DNA from: Acidobacteriota bacterium
GTDB lineage: Bacteria; Acidobacteriota; HRBIN11
Direction of reading: 5' to 3'
NCBI GenBank assembly: GCA_030550225.1
Contig: JAUQPV010000198.1
Span: 1 to 5,406 of the forward strand
DNA: 5,406 nucleotides
Shown: positions 1 to 5,406 of the stretch, piece by piece
How the letters are laid out: each line of letters opens with the position of its first letter
Position numbering within the stretch: the first letter of the stretch is position 1
The notes under the pieces: generated by a model
Told to the model about the DNA's origin: nothing
Seen by the model: only the letters and a program-made list of their open reading frames with translations
Database searches by the model: none
Made by a program: the position numbers and the translations under genes

Positions 1-782
1 AGGACCTCGACGAGGACCGTACGGCTCGTCGGGTCGACGGCCGGCGTCACCCGGTAGACCCGCCCCGTCACGGTCCGGCCGGGCAGGGCGTCGAGCCGGA
101 CCTCGACGGCTTGGCCCGGCTGAACGCGGGCATAGTCCATCTCCGGTATCGGGAGCTTCAGTCGGAGGCGCCGGGCGTCCACGAGGACAAACAGGGGCTG
201 GCCCGTGCGCACGTAGTCCCCCGGCGACACGAATCGCTGGATGACCTCCCCGGCGTAAGGTGCGCGAACGGACGTGTCTTCGTATTTCTTGCGGGCCATG
301 TCGGCGTTCGCTCGGGCGACCTGAGCCCGGACCCGGGCCATCTCGAGTTGCTGGGGCGGGATGAGGCCCTGCCGGGCCATCTGCTCGGCCCGTTCGAGGT
401 CCCGGGCGGCCTGCTCGGCGTCGGCCTGCGCCTGCCGGTAGCGGAGTTCGTACTCCCGCTCGTCGATCTGGGCGAGGACCTCGCCGGCCCGGACGGCGTC
501 CCCGACGTCCTTCCGGACCTCCGCGACGGGGCCGTCGACCTGGGCGGCGACTTCCGTCTGCTCCCAGGCGGCGACCGTCCCAACGGCCTCGACGATGCGG
601 GGCCAGGCCTGGAGCTGAGCGGACACGACAGTCACGTTGACAGTTGGCCGAGCCGCCAGACCGACCATCGCCGACGACGTTTTCGGGGCCGGCGACCGGG
701 CCGACCGGGCCACAAATCCGACCCAGCCGGCTAAGACGACCGCCGTCAGAAAGATACCGATAGCGTAATACCACCGCCGCAT
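1..782 (-). CDS. Second RND-type periplasmic adaptor (membrane fusion protein, HlyD/AcrA family), 3' end cut by window edge
   Basis: This is the adaptor of a tripartite efflux pump, expected to sit in the periplasm, anchored in the inner membrane and bridging permease and outer-membrane channel. The frame is open from ATG at 782 to the window edge and gives 260 residues with no stop. The start follows a GGAGAAGGA ribosome site. Residues 5-25 are hydrophobic with no lipobox Cys, so a membrane anchor or an ordinary signal is likely. The first lipoyl half-motif is near 75-107 (AQVDGPVAEVRKDVGDAVRAG). An Ala/Glu/Arg-rich helical hairpin spans about 110-168. The second lipoyl half is near 170-204 (VRAPYAGEV, then VSPGDYVRTGQPL). 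The beta-barrel begins near 205 and includes VDPTSRTVLVEV, a typical MFP signature. The remaining barrel and membrane-proximal domain lie outside the window. It differs clearly in sequence from the adaptor at 4007-5275. It starts 24 bp after the permease, so it is probably co-transcribed. Family assignment is firm; which permease it serves is unknown. Confidence 0.93.
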   Translation of the reverse strand, partial: MRRWYYAIGIFLTAVVLAGWVGFVARSARSPAPKTSSAMVGLAARPTVNVTVVSAQLQAWPRIVEAVGTVAAWEQTEVAAQVDGPVAEVRKDVGDAVRAGEVLAQIDEREYELRYRQAQADAEQAARDLERAEQMARQGLIPPQQLEMARVRAQVARANADMARKKYEDTSVRAPYAGEVIQRFVSPGDYVRTGQPLFVLVDARRLRLKLPIPEMDYARVQPGQAVEVRLDALPGRTVTGRVYRVTPAVDPTSRTVLVEV

Positions 783-785
783 GAG

Positions 786-794
786 TCCTTCTCC
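786..794 (-). promoter_or_regulatory. Ribosome binding site of the second adaptor
   Basis: The minus strand reads GGAGAAGGA just before the ATG at 782. The GGAG core leaves 8 nt to the start codon, which supports this start. It lies in the 24-bp gap after the tandem TAATAA stop of the permease (809-804), so no separate promoter fits between the two genes. Confidence 0.7.
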
Positions 795-806
795 GAGAGT
801 CGGTTA

Positions 807-3800
807 TTACCGGATCCCCCTGACCCTATCTCCTTCTCCCCCCTCAGGCTGGCCGTTGGCCAAAGGCAAGACGGCGGACGGCGTCGGTTCCAAGGCCGGC
901 CGCGGCACCCGCACCCATCGGGCCAGCCACGCCTGAAAGGCCTCCATGTAGACGTAAAAGACGGGCGTGACGTACAGGGTCAGCGTCTGGGAGAACAGGA
1001 GACCTCCGACGACGGCCAGGCCCAGGGGCTGGCGGGCCTCGGCGCCGGCACCGATCCCGAGGGCAATGGGGAGGGCACCCATCAGGGCCGCCATCGTCGT
1101 CATCATGATGGGCCGGAAGCGAATTAGGCAGGCCTCGACGATGGCATCCTCCGGAGACTTCCCGGCCCGCCGGGCCTCGATGGCAAAGTCGACCATGATG
1201 ATGCCGTTCTTCTTGACGAGGCCGACCAGCATGATGATCCCGACAAAGGCGTAGATGGACAGCTCCTTGCCGAACACGAGCAGGGTCACCAGGGCCCCGA
1301 CGCCGGCAAAGGGCAGGGCCGTCAGGATCGTGATGGGGTGGATGAAGTTTTCGTATAAGATGCCCAGGACGATGTAAATGACCAAGACGGTCGTGAGCAA
1401 GAGCCAGCCCAAGCCCGACAGGGACGCCTGAAACGCCTGGGCCATCCCCTGGAAGCTCGTCACGACGGTCGAGGGCAGGACCTCACGGGCGACCCGCTCG
1501 ATGGCGTTCACGGCGTCCCCCAAGGCATAGCCCGGGGCCAGGTTGAAGGAGATCGTGACCGACGGGAGCTGGCCCGTGTGGTTGACCGTCAGGGGACCGA
1601 CGGCCGTCCGCAAACGGGCGACGGCACTCAGGGGGACCAGCGTGCCCTGACGGGAGCGAATGTACAGTAGATTCAACTTGGATGGGTCATTTTGATACTC
1701 GGGCAAGAGCTCCATCAAGACCGCATACTGGTTGTTGGGGGCGTAAATCGTCGAGACTTCCCGGGGCCCGTACGCCGTGTACAGGGCGTCCTCGATCTGG
1801 AAGGGGGTCACGCCCAGCTGGGCTGCCCGGTCCCGGTCGATGTCGACGTACACCTGGGGGTTGGCGATCTGCATGTCCGTCGTGACGTCCAAAAACCCGG
1901 GCAGGCGCCGGATCCGCTCGGCCAGGACCGGGGCATACTTGTAGAGGTCCTCGGTGTTGGGCGATTGCAGGGTGTACTGATACAGGCTCTTCGTCAGCCG
2001 ACCCCCGATCCGGATGGGCGGCGGCACCTGGACGTAGACCCGCATGCCCGGGACGTGGGCCAGTTGACGGCGGAGTTCGGCGGCGACCGTCTCGATGTCC
2101 GGCCGCTGGTCTCGAGGCTTCAGGCTGATGAACAGCGTGCCCTGATTCGGGCCGGTTAGGCTCCCCCGGGCCCCGACGCTGGACATGAAGGCTTCTACGT
2201 AAGGATTGGACCGGACGATGTCGGCGACGACCTTCTGCCGCTGGACCATCGACTCGAAGGCCGTCCCCTCAGGCGCCTCGGTGAAGACCACGATCTGGCC
2301 GGCGTCTTCCGTCGGGAGGAATCCCTTCGGGATGACCCAAAACAGATAGACCGTGGCGACCAGGGTCAACCCCAGGAAGGCCATCACGGCCCGTCGATGA
2401 CCGAGGACCCACTCGAGGGACCGGCCGTACCATGCCCGGAAAGCTTCAAACGCCCGCTCGGACGCCCGATACAGCCGACCGTGTGAGGCCGGCGGCCGCA
2501 GGAACAGACTGCACAGCATCGGCGTCAACGACAGGGACACGACCCCCGACAGCAAGATGGCGACCCCGATCGTGACGGCAAACTCTCGGAACAGCCGACC
2601 CACGATGCCGCCCATGAACAGGACCGGGATGAAGACGGCCGCCAGCGATAGCGTCATCGATACAATCGTGAAGCCGATCTCCTCGGCCCCCTTCAAGGCG
2701 GCCGCCCAGGCGCCCTTCCCCTGCTCCATGTGACGCACGATGTTCTCCAGCATGACGATGGCATCGTCGACGACAAACCCGATGGAGAGCGTCAGGGCCA
2801 TCAGGGACAGATTGTCCAGGCTGTACCCCAGCAGGTACATGACCATAAACGTCCCGACGACCGACATCGGGATGGCCAAGCTGGGAATGACCGTCGCCCG
2901 CAGATTCCGCAAAAACAGAAAGATGACAAAGACGACCAGAAAGAGGGTCAGGACCAGCGTGAATTCGACGTCCCGGACGGATTCTTGGATCGACACCGAG
3001 CGGTCGTACAGGATGCGGAGCGAGACGGACGCCGGCAGTTGCTGACGAAACGCAGGGAGGAGTTCCCGGACCCGACGGACGACCTCGACGGTGTTGGTCC
3101 CCGGCTGACGCTGAACGGCTAAGATGATGGCCCGCTCGGCCGAGTCCGATGTGTAAAACCAAGCAGCCGTCTTGTCGTTTTCGACACCGTCGACGACCCG
3201 TCCGAGCTCGTTCAACCGTACGGGCGCCCCGTTCCGGTAAGCTACGACGATGGGCCGATAGACCGGTGCCGACGTTAGCTGGCCCGTGGCCTGGACCGTA
3301 AAGGCCTGAAAGGGACCGTACAGGATACCCGTCGGGAGATTCACGTTGGCCTGCCGGACGGCGCTGGCGACCTCGTCGATGCCCAGGCCCCGAGCGGCCA
3401 GGGCGTTCGGGTCCAGCTGGATACGGACGGCATACTTCTGAGCCCCAAAGACGAGGACCTGGGCGACGCCGCTGACCATCGAGATGCGCTGGGCCATCAG
3501 AGTCTCGCCATACTCGTGGAGCGCCGACATCGGCAAGCTCGGCGATGTCAGGGCGATGTACAGGACCGGCTGGTCGGCCGGGTTCACCTTCTGATAGGAC
3601 GGCGGCGCCGGCATGTCTCGGGGCAGACGGGGCATCGTCTTGGCGATGGCCGCCTGGACGTCTTGGGCGGCGGCGTCGATGTCCCGGTCCAGAGAGAATT
3701 GAAGCGTGATCTGCGTGACGCCCTGTCCGCTCGTCGAGGTCATCGACTCGAGGCCAGCGATCGTCGAGAACTGACGCTCCAGGGGCGTCGCCACGGCCGA

Positions 3801-3980
3801 GGCCATCGTCTCGGGACTCGCCCCCGGTAGGCTGGCCGAGACCGAAATCGTCGGAAAGTCCACGTTCGGCAAGTTGCTGACCGGCAGAAGCCGGAAAGCC
3901 ATCGCCCCGAAGATGAGAGCGCTCGCCATCACGAGCGTCGTCATGACCGGGCGCCGAATAAAGGGCGCCGATAAATTCAT
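807..3980 (-). CDS. mdtC: RND multidrug efflux permease, HAE1 family, MdtB/MdtC-like
   Basis: This inner-membrane proton antiporter is the pumping subunit of a tripartite efflux system. It is 1057 residues, a full length for the family. The N-terminus (MNLSAPFIRRPVMTTLVM) leads into TM1 at about 10-30. Periplasmic porter region 1 is about 31-337, with the MdtC-like stretch SASLPGASPETMASAVATPL at 48-67. TM2-TM6 span about 338-490. TM4 holds GFVVDDAIVMLENI with the proton-relay pair D405-D406. TM7 is about 531-550 and porter region 2 about 551-855. TM8-TM12 span about 856-1011. TM10 carries LVKKNGIIMVDF with K923/K924, equivalent to the relay Lys of AcrB. RFRPIMMTT at 954-962 is also conserved. 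Key residues are intact, so the pump should work. The start has a GGAGGG site 6-7 nt upstream; the stop is tandem TAATAA. It lies 26 bp after the MdtA-like gene and 24 bp before a second adaptor. The symbol reflects resemblance to MdtB/MdtC remembered from the family, not a search. MdtB and MdtC normally act together, and no partner is visible here. Confidence 0.97.
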   Translation of the reverse strand: MNLSAPFIRRPVMTTLVMASALIFGAMAFRLLPVSNLPNVDFPTISVSASLPGASPETMASAVATPLERQFSTIAGLESMTSTSGQGVTQITLQFSLDRDIDAAAQDVQAAIAKTMPRLPRDMPAPPSYQKVNPADQPVLYIALTSPSLPMSALHEYGETLMAQRISMVSGVAQVLVFGAQKYAVRIQLDPNALAARGLGIDEVASAVRQANVNLPTGILYGPFQAFTVQATGQLTSAPVYRPIVVAYRNGAPVRLNELGRVVDGVENDKTAAWFYTSDSAERAIILAVQRQPGTNTVEVVRRVRELLPAFRQQLPASVSLRILYDRSVSIQESVRDVEFTLVLTLFLVVFVIFLFLRNLRATVIPSLAIPMSVVGTFMVMYLLGYSLDNLSLMALTLSIGFVVDDAIVMLENIVRHMEQGKGAWAAALKGAEEIGFTIVSMTLSLAAVFIPVLFMGGIVGRLFREFAVTIGVAILLSGVVSLSLTPMLCSLFLRPPASHGRLYRASERAFEAFRAWYGRSLEWVLGHRRAVMAFLGLTLVATVYLFWVIPKGFLPTEDAGQIVVFTEAPEGTAFESMVQRQKVVADIVRSNPYVEAFMSSVGARGSLTGPNQGTLFISLKPRDQRPDIETVAAELRRQLAHVPGMRVYVQVPPPIRIGGRLTKSLYQYTLQSPNTEDLYKYAPVLAERIRRLPGFLDVTTDMQIANPQVYVDIDRDRAAQLGVTPFQIEDALYTAYGPREVSTIYAPNNQYAVLMELLPEYQNDPSKLNLLYIRSRQGTLVPLSAVARLRTAVGPLTVNHTGQLPSVTISFNLAPGYALGDAVNAIERVAREVLPSTVVTSFQGMAQAFQASLSGLGWLLLTTVLVIYIVLGILYENFIHPITILTALPFAGVGALVTLLVFGKELSIYAFVGIIMLVGLVKKNGIIMVDFAIEARRAGKSPEDAIVEACLIRFRPIMMTTMAALMGALPIALGIGAGAEARQPLGLAVVGGLLFSQTLTLYVTPVFYVYMEAFQAWLARWVRVPRPALEPTPSAVLPLANGQPEGGEGDRVRGIR
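819..848. repeat. Purine-rich tract with short inverted ends, forming the permease C-terminal tail
   Basis: On the mRNA strand this stretch opens with CCTGAGGGG and closes with TCAGG, so the ends form a 5-bp inverted repeat around an almost purely purine interior. It encodes roughly residues 1045-1054 of the permease, beyond the last membrane helix. It resembles the C/T-rich repeats often found between genes in environmental genomes, but only one copy is present here, so calling it a repeat is an inference. Confidence 0.25.
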
Positions 3981-3986
3981 GACCGA

Positions 3987-3992
3987 CCCTCC
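3987..3992 (-). promoter_or_regulatory. Ribosome binding site of the RND permease
   Basis: The minus strand reads GGAGGG, and its GGAGG core ends 7 nt before the ATG at 3980, which fixes the permease start. The site begins one base after the nearest 15-bp repeat copy (3994-4008), so any folding of that repeat would lie directly beside the ribosome site. Confidence 0.75.
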
Positions 3993-3993
3993 A

Positions 3994-4059
3994 CAGACGG
4001 GGACGTCTATGGGCCCACAGACGGGGACGTCTGCGCTCCAGACGGGGACGTCTGCGCTC
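3994..4059. repeat. Three copies of a 15-bp motif (two in a perfect 21-bp tandem) across the adaptor stop codon
   Basis: The plus strand carries CAGACGGGGACGTCT at 3994-4008, 4018-4032 and 4039-4053. The last two sit in perfect 21-bp tandem units (4018-4038 and 4039-4059); the first is offset by 24 bp and preceded by the palindrome TGGGCCCA (4010-4017). Each copy is itself an inverted repeat (AGACG...CGTCT), so copies can fold alone or pair with one another. The 21-bp unit is seven codons and encodes GAQTSPS twice at the adaptor C-terminus (residues 406-419). The TAG stop at 4009-4007 overlaps the edge of the third copy. Confidence 0.85.
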
Positions 4060-5275
4060 CGCCCCGACTTCCCTGACTTTGCACCTGTACCTTCGCTCCA
4101 TCCGTCAGACGGACCTGGCCGTCGACGACGACCTGCTCGCCGGGCTGAAGCCCTCGAGCGACGACGACCTCCCGCTCCAGACGATGGGCGACGACGATCG
4201 GCCGGAGCTCGGCCGTCTGGTCTGGCCGAACGACATACACGTACGTCCCGACCTGGCCCGCCTGCACGGCCTGCGCCGGGACGACGACGGCATCCCGAAG
4301 GACCTTCAGCGTCAGGGAGACGTTGACGAGCTGACCTGGCCAGAGCGCCCGCGTCGAGTTTTCCAACCGGGCCTTCAATCGGATCGTCCCCGTCGCCGGG
4401 TCGACGGCGTTGTCGATAAAGGCCAGGCGACCCTCAAAGCGCTTTTCGGGATGCTCCGGCAGGGTCACGACGACGGGCACGGGATTTCGGGCACCCTGCG
4501 CCTGGATGTCCGGCAAGTACTGCTGAGGCACGGTGAAGGTCACGTAAATCGGTTCGACCTGATGGATCACGACCAGGTCCCGATCATTGGCCTTGATGAG
4601 GTTCCCCGCATGGACCAGGAGGGCGCCCGCCCGACCGGTAATAGGCGAACGAATGAAGCAGTACTCGAGCTGGAGACGAGCCTGGGCGACGGCCGCCTCG
4701 TCGGCTTGCACGGCCGCCCGGAGGGCCTCGGCGTTGGACCGGATGCGGTCGTACTGCTCCTGCGTCACGATCCCCTGCCGAAACAGGTCCGCATAGCGGG
4801 CCGCCTCCCGCTCGGCGTTCTGGGCCAAGACCCGGTCCTGATTCAGCTTTGCCTCCGCCTGGGCCAGGGCCGTCCGGTAAGGCTCGGGGTCGATGGTAAA
4901 CAGCAGGTCCCCCCGGCGTACGTAGTCGCCCTCTCGAAAGTGAATCTCCTTGATCTCCCCGGCAACCATCGAACGGACGACGACCGTCGCATAGGCCTCG
5001 ACGGTCCCGACGGCTGGATACTCCACAGCGACCGTCTTGGACTCGACAGGGGCGACGACGACGGGCGCCGCCTGGGCCGCATCCGTCGCCTGCGCCGATC
5101 GCTCGGCTCGGCTACAGCCCCAGAGGCCAGCGATCCCCCACAGGCCGATGACCCAGACGACCAGAAAAATCAAAATGCGATTGGGGATTGCGAATTGCGA
5201 ATTGAAGGAATGCCTATAAGGCTTGAGGGGAGCCCCCACCCCCAATTCCCAATTCGAAATCCGAAATCGGTTCAT
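4007..5275 (-). CDS. mdtA: RND efflux periplasmic adaptor (membrane fusion protein), MdtA-like, probable lipoprotein
   Basis: This adaptor should link the downstream permease to an outer-membrane channel in the periplasm. The start at 5275 has an AGGAGG site 7 nt upstream and gives 422 residues; an open extension back to a TTG at 5350 lacks that support. Residues 34-53 are strongly hydrophobic and end in LWGC with Cys54, a plausible though atypical lipobox. The first lipoyl half is about 96-128 (VAGEIKEIHFREGDYVRRGD), the helical hairpin about 130-205, and the second lipoyl half about 206-238 (IRSPITGRAGALLVHAGNLI). The beta-barrel is about 240-325, containing DNAVDPATGTIRLKARLEN. The membrane-proximal domain follows, ending near LTDGAKVQVQ. 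These match MdtA features as I know them. Residues 3-33 are encoded by an inverted heptamer-repeat element and residues 406-419 by a 21-bp tandem repeat, so both ends look acquired. The permease follows after 26 bp. The family call is firm; the symbol is by resemblance. Confidence 0.95.
   Translation of the reverse strand: MNRFRISNWELGVGAPLKPYRHSFNSQFAIPNRILIFLVVWVIGLWGIAGLWGCSRAERSAQATDAAQAAPVVVAPVESKTVAVEYPAVGTVEAYATVVVRSMVAGEIKEIHFREGDYVRRGDLLFTIDPEPYRTALAQAEAKLNQDRVLAQNAEREAARYADLFRQGIVTQEQYDRIRSNAEALRAAVQADEAAVAQARLQLEYCFIRSPITGRAGALLVHAGNLIKANDRDLVVIHQVEPIYVTFTVPQQYLPDIQAQGARNPVPVVVTLPEHPEKRFEGRLAFIDNAVDPATGTIRLKARLENSTRALWPGQLVNVSLTLKVLRDAVVVPAQAVQAGQVGTYVYVVRPDQTAELRPIVVAHRLEREVVVARGLQPGEQVVVDGQVRLTDGAKVQVQSQGSRGGAQTSPSGAQTSPSVGP
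5114..5176 (-). other. Signal peptide core and lipobox of the MdtA-like adaptor
   Basis: Codons 34-54 encode a hydrophobic run beginning ILIFLVVWVIGLWG and ending in LWGC. Cys54 would be the lipidated first residue of the mature protein, followed by a polar linker (SRAERSAQATDAAQ). Trp at position -2 is unusual for a lipobox, so cleavage by signal peptidase II is likely rather than certain. The region before it, residues 4-33, is a long and atypical N-region. Confidence 0.6.
5179..5268. repeat. 90-bp inverted element built of degenerate heptamer repeats, in frame in the adaptor signal peptide
   Basis: The left arm (5179-5204) reads as heptamers GATTGGG, GATTGCG, AATTGCG, then AATTG. The right arm (5243-5268), read on the minus strand, gives GATTTCG, GATTTCG, AATTGGG, AATTG. 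Aligned, the arms match at 22 of 26 positions and are separated by a 38-bp centre that holds its own small hairpin (GCCT-ATA-AGGC, 5212-5222) and a GGGGAGCCCC palindrome. The total length is 90 bp, exactly 30 codons, so the reading frame is kept. It encodes residues 3-33 of the adaptor. The architecture resembles small non-autonomous palindromic or REP-like elements. Confidence 0.8.
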
Positions 5276-5406
5276 CACCGTTCCTCCTGGACCGACACGC
5301 GAGGGCCAGGGACTGAACAAGCGGATGGATTCATCAGGCCCCGGAGGCAAAAGCTCAGGATCATGCGGGCGTGATCCCGCACAGACAGGTCCACACCGCC
5401 GTGAAT
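5275..5406 (-). CDS. Possible C-terminal end of an upstream gene (43 residues visible), weakly TetR-like
   Basis: From the window edge a minus-strand frame runs open for 43 codons and stops at TGA (5277-5275), whose last base is the A of the adaptor ATG (TGATG). This overlap is typical of translationally coupled genes in an operon. Third codon positions are mostly G or C in the first 26 codons, consistent with coding. The visible stretch VRDHARMILSFCLRGLMNP is an amphipathic, hydrophobic helix-like segment reminiscent of the end of TetR/AcrR regulators, which commonly sit beside RND pumps; this is an inference from a short piece. The last 15 or so residues look unstructured. The other frames here are also partly open because of the GC content, so this could be plain upstream leader DNA. 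Confidence 0.42.
   Translation of the reverse strand: MHGGVDLSVRDHARMILSFCLRGLMNPSACSVPGPRVSVQEER
5283..5288 (-). promoter_or_regulatory. Ribosome binding site of the MdtA-like adaptor
   Basis: The minus strand reads AGGAGG, ending 7 nt before the ATG at 5275. It is the best Shine-Dalgarno match in this part of the window and decides the start against the longer open frame beginning at 5350. Confidence 0.8.

Noticed and set aside
111..734. A 207-codon plus-strand frame opposite the second adaptor
   Set aside because: It starts with TTG without a ribosome site and lies entirely antisense to a clear adaptor gene.
783..806. An intrinsic terminator between the permease and the second adaptor
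   Set aside because: There is only a weak CCGA-CTC-TCGG stem and no T-run, so read-through is more likely than termination.
2446..4101. A 551-codon minus-strand frame overlapping the permease in another frame
   Set aside because: Its product is Arg/Gly/Pro-rich low-complexity protein with no domain, and it overlaps the well-conserved permease. It is a frame shadow.
4079..5374. A long plus-strand open frame (431 codons) opposite the MdtA-like gene
   Set aside because: It is an Asp/Arg/Gly-rich shadow produced by GC-rich third positions of the real gene. It has no recognisable domain, while the minus-strand product is a clear adaptor.
5358..5380. An operator-like imperfect palindrome (GGATCATGCG/GGCGTGATCC, 8 of 10) and an overlapping hairpin GCGGG-CGTGAT-CCCGC
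   Set aside because: It could be a regulator site upstream of the adaptor, but it falls inside the probable upstream coding frame, no promoter elements are visible nearby, and such short palindromes are expected by chance in GC-rich DNA.
5276..5406. A sigma-70-type promoter for the operon
   Set aside because: I found no convincing -35/-10 pair on the minus strand before the adaptor start.

Overview
The window is a piece of a single minus-strand gene cluster for a tripartite efflux pump of the RND superfamily, read from right (5406) to left (1). Every convincing gene lies on the minus strand, and the gaps between the genes are 0 to about 26 bp, so it looks like one operon. The DNA is GC-rich with GC-rich third codon positions, and there are strong GGAGG-type Shine-Dalgarno sites. 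An HAE1-type RND permease with its periplasmic adaptors implies a diderm (Gram-negative type) bacterium. I cannot name the species. Short repeats embedded in gene ends are typical of several environmental lineages, but they do not identify one.

Layout in transcription order. (1) 5406-5275: a frame open from the window edge gives 43 residues and ends in TGATG, overlapping the next start codon. It may be the C-terminus of an upstream gene, and faintly resembles the tail of a TetR-type regulator. (2) 5275-4007: an MdtA-like periplasmic adaptor (membrane fusion protein) with a probable lipoprotein signal. (3) 3980-807: a complete 1057-residue MdtB/MdtC-like RND permease with the TM4 Asp-Asp pair and the TM10 Lys of the proton relay. 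(4) 782-1: a second, different adaptor with an uncleaved-looking N-terminal membrane anchor, cut by the window edge after 260 residues. No outer-membrane TolC/OprM-type channel and no second permease is visible. A pump built from these parts would use the proton gradient to move small molecules across the envelope; the substrate cannot be read from the sequence.

The most unusual content is repeat DNA at the gene edges. A 90-bp element of inverted, degenerate heptamer repeats sits in frame inside the first adaptor's signal peptide. A 15-bp motif occurs three times across that adaptor's stop codon, directly before the permease ribosome site. A purine-rich tract with short inverted ends forms the tail of the permease. 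I found no wholly new system: the core is a known pump family, and the novelty lies in the adaptor-permease-adaptor order and in how the repeats have been absorbed into coding sequence.
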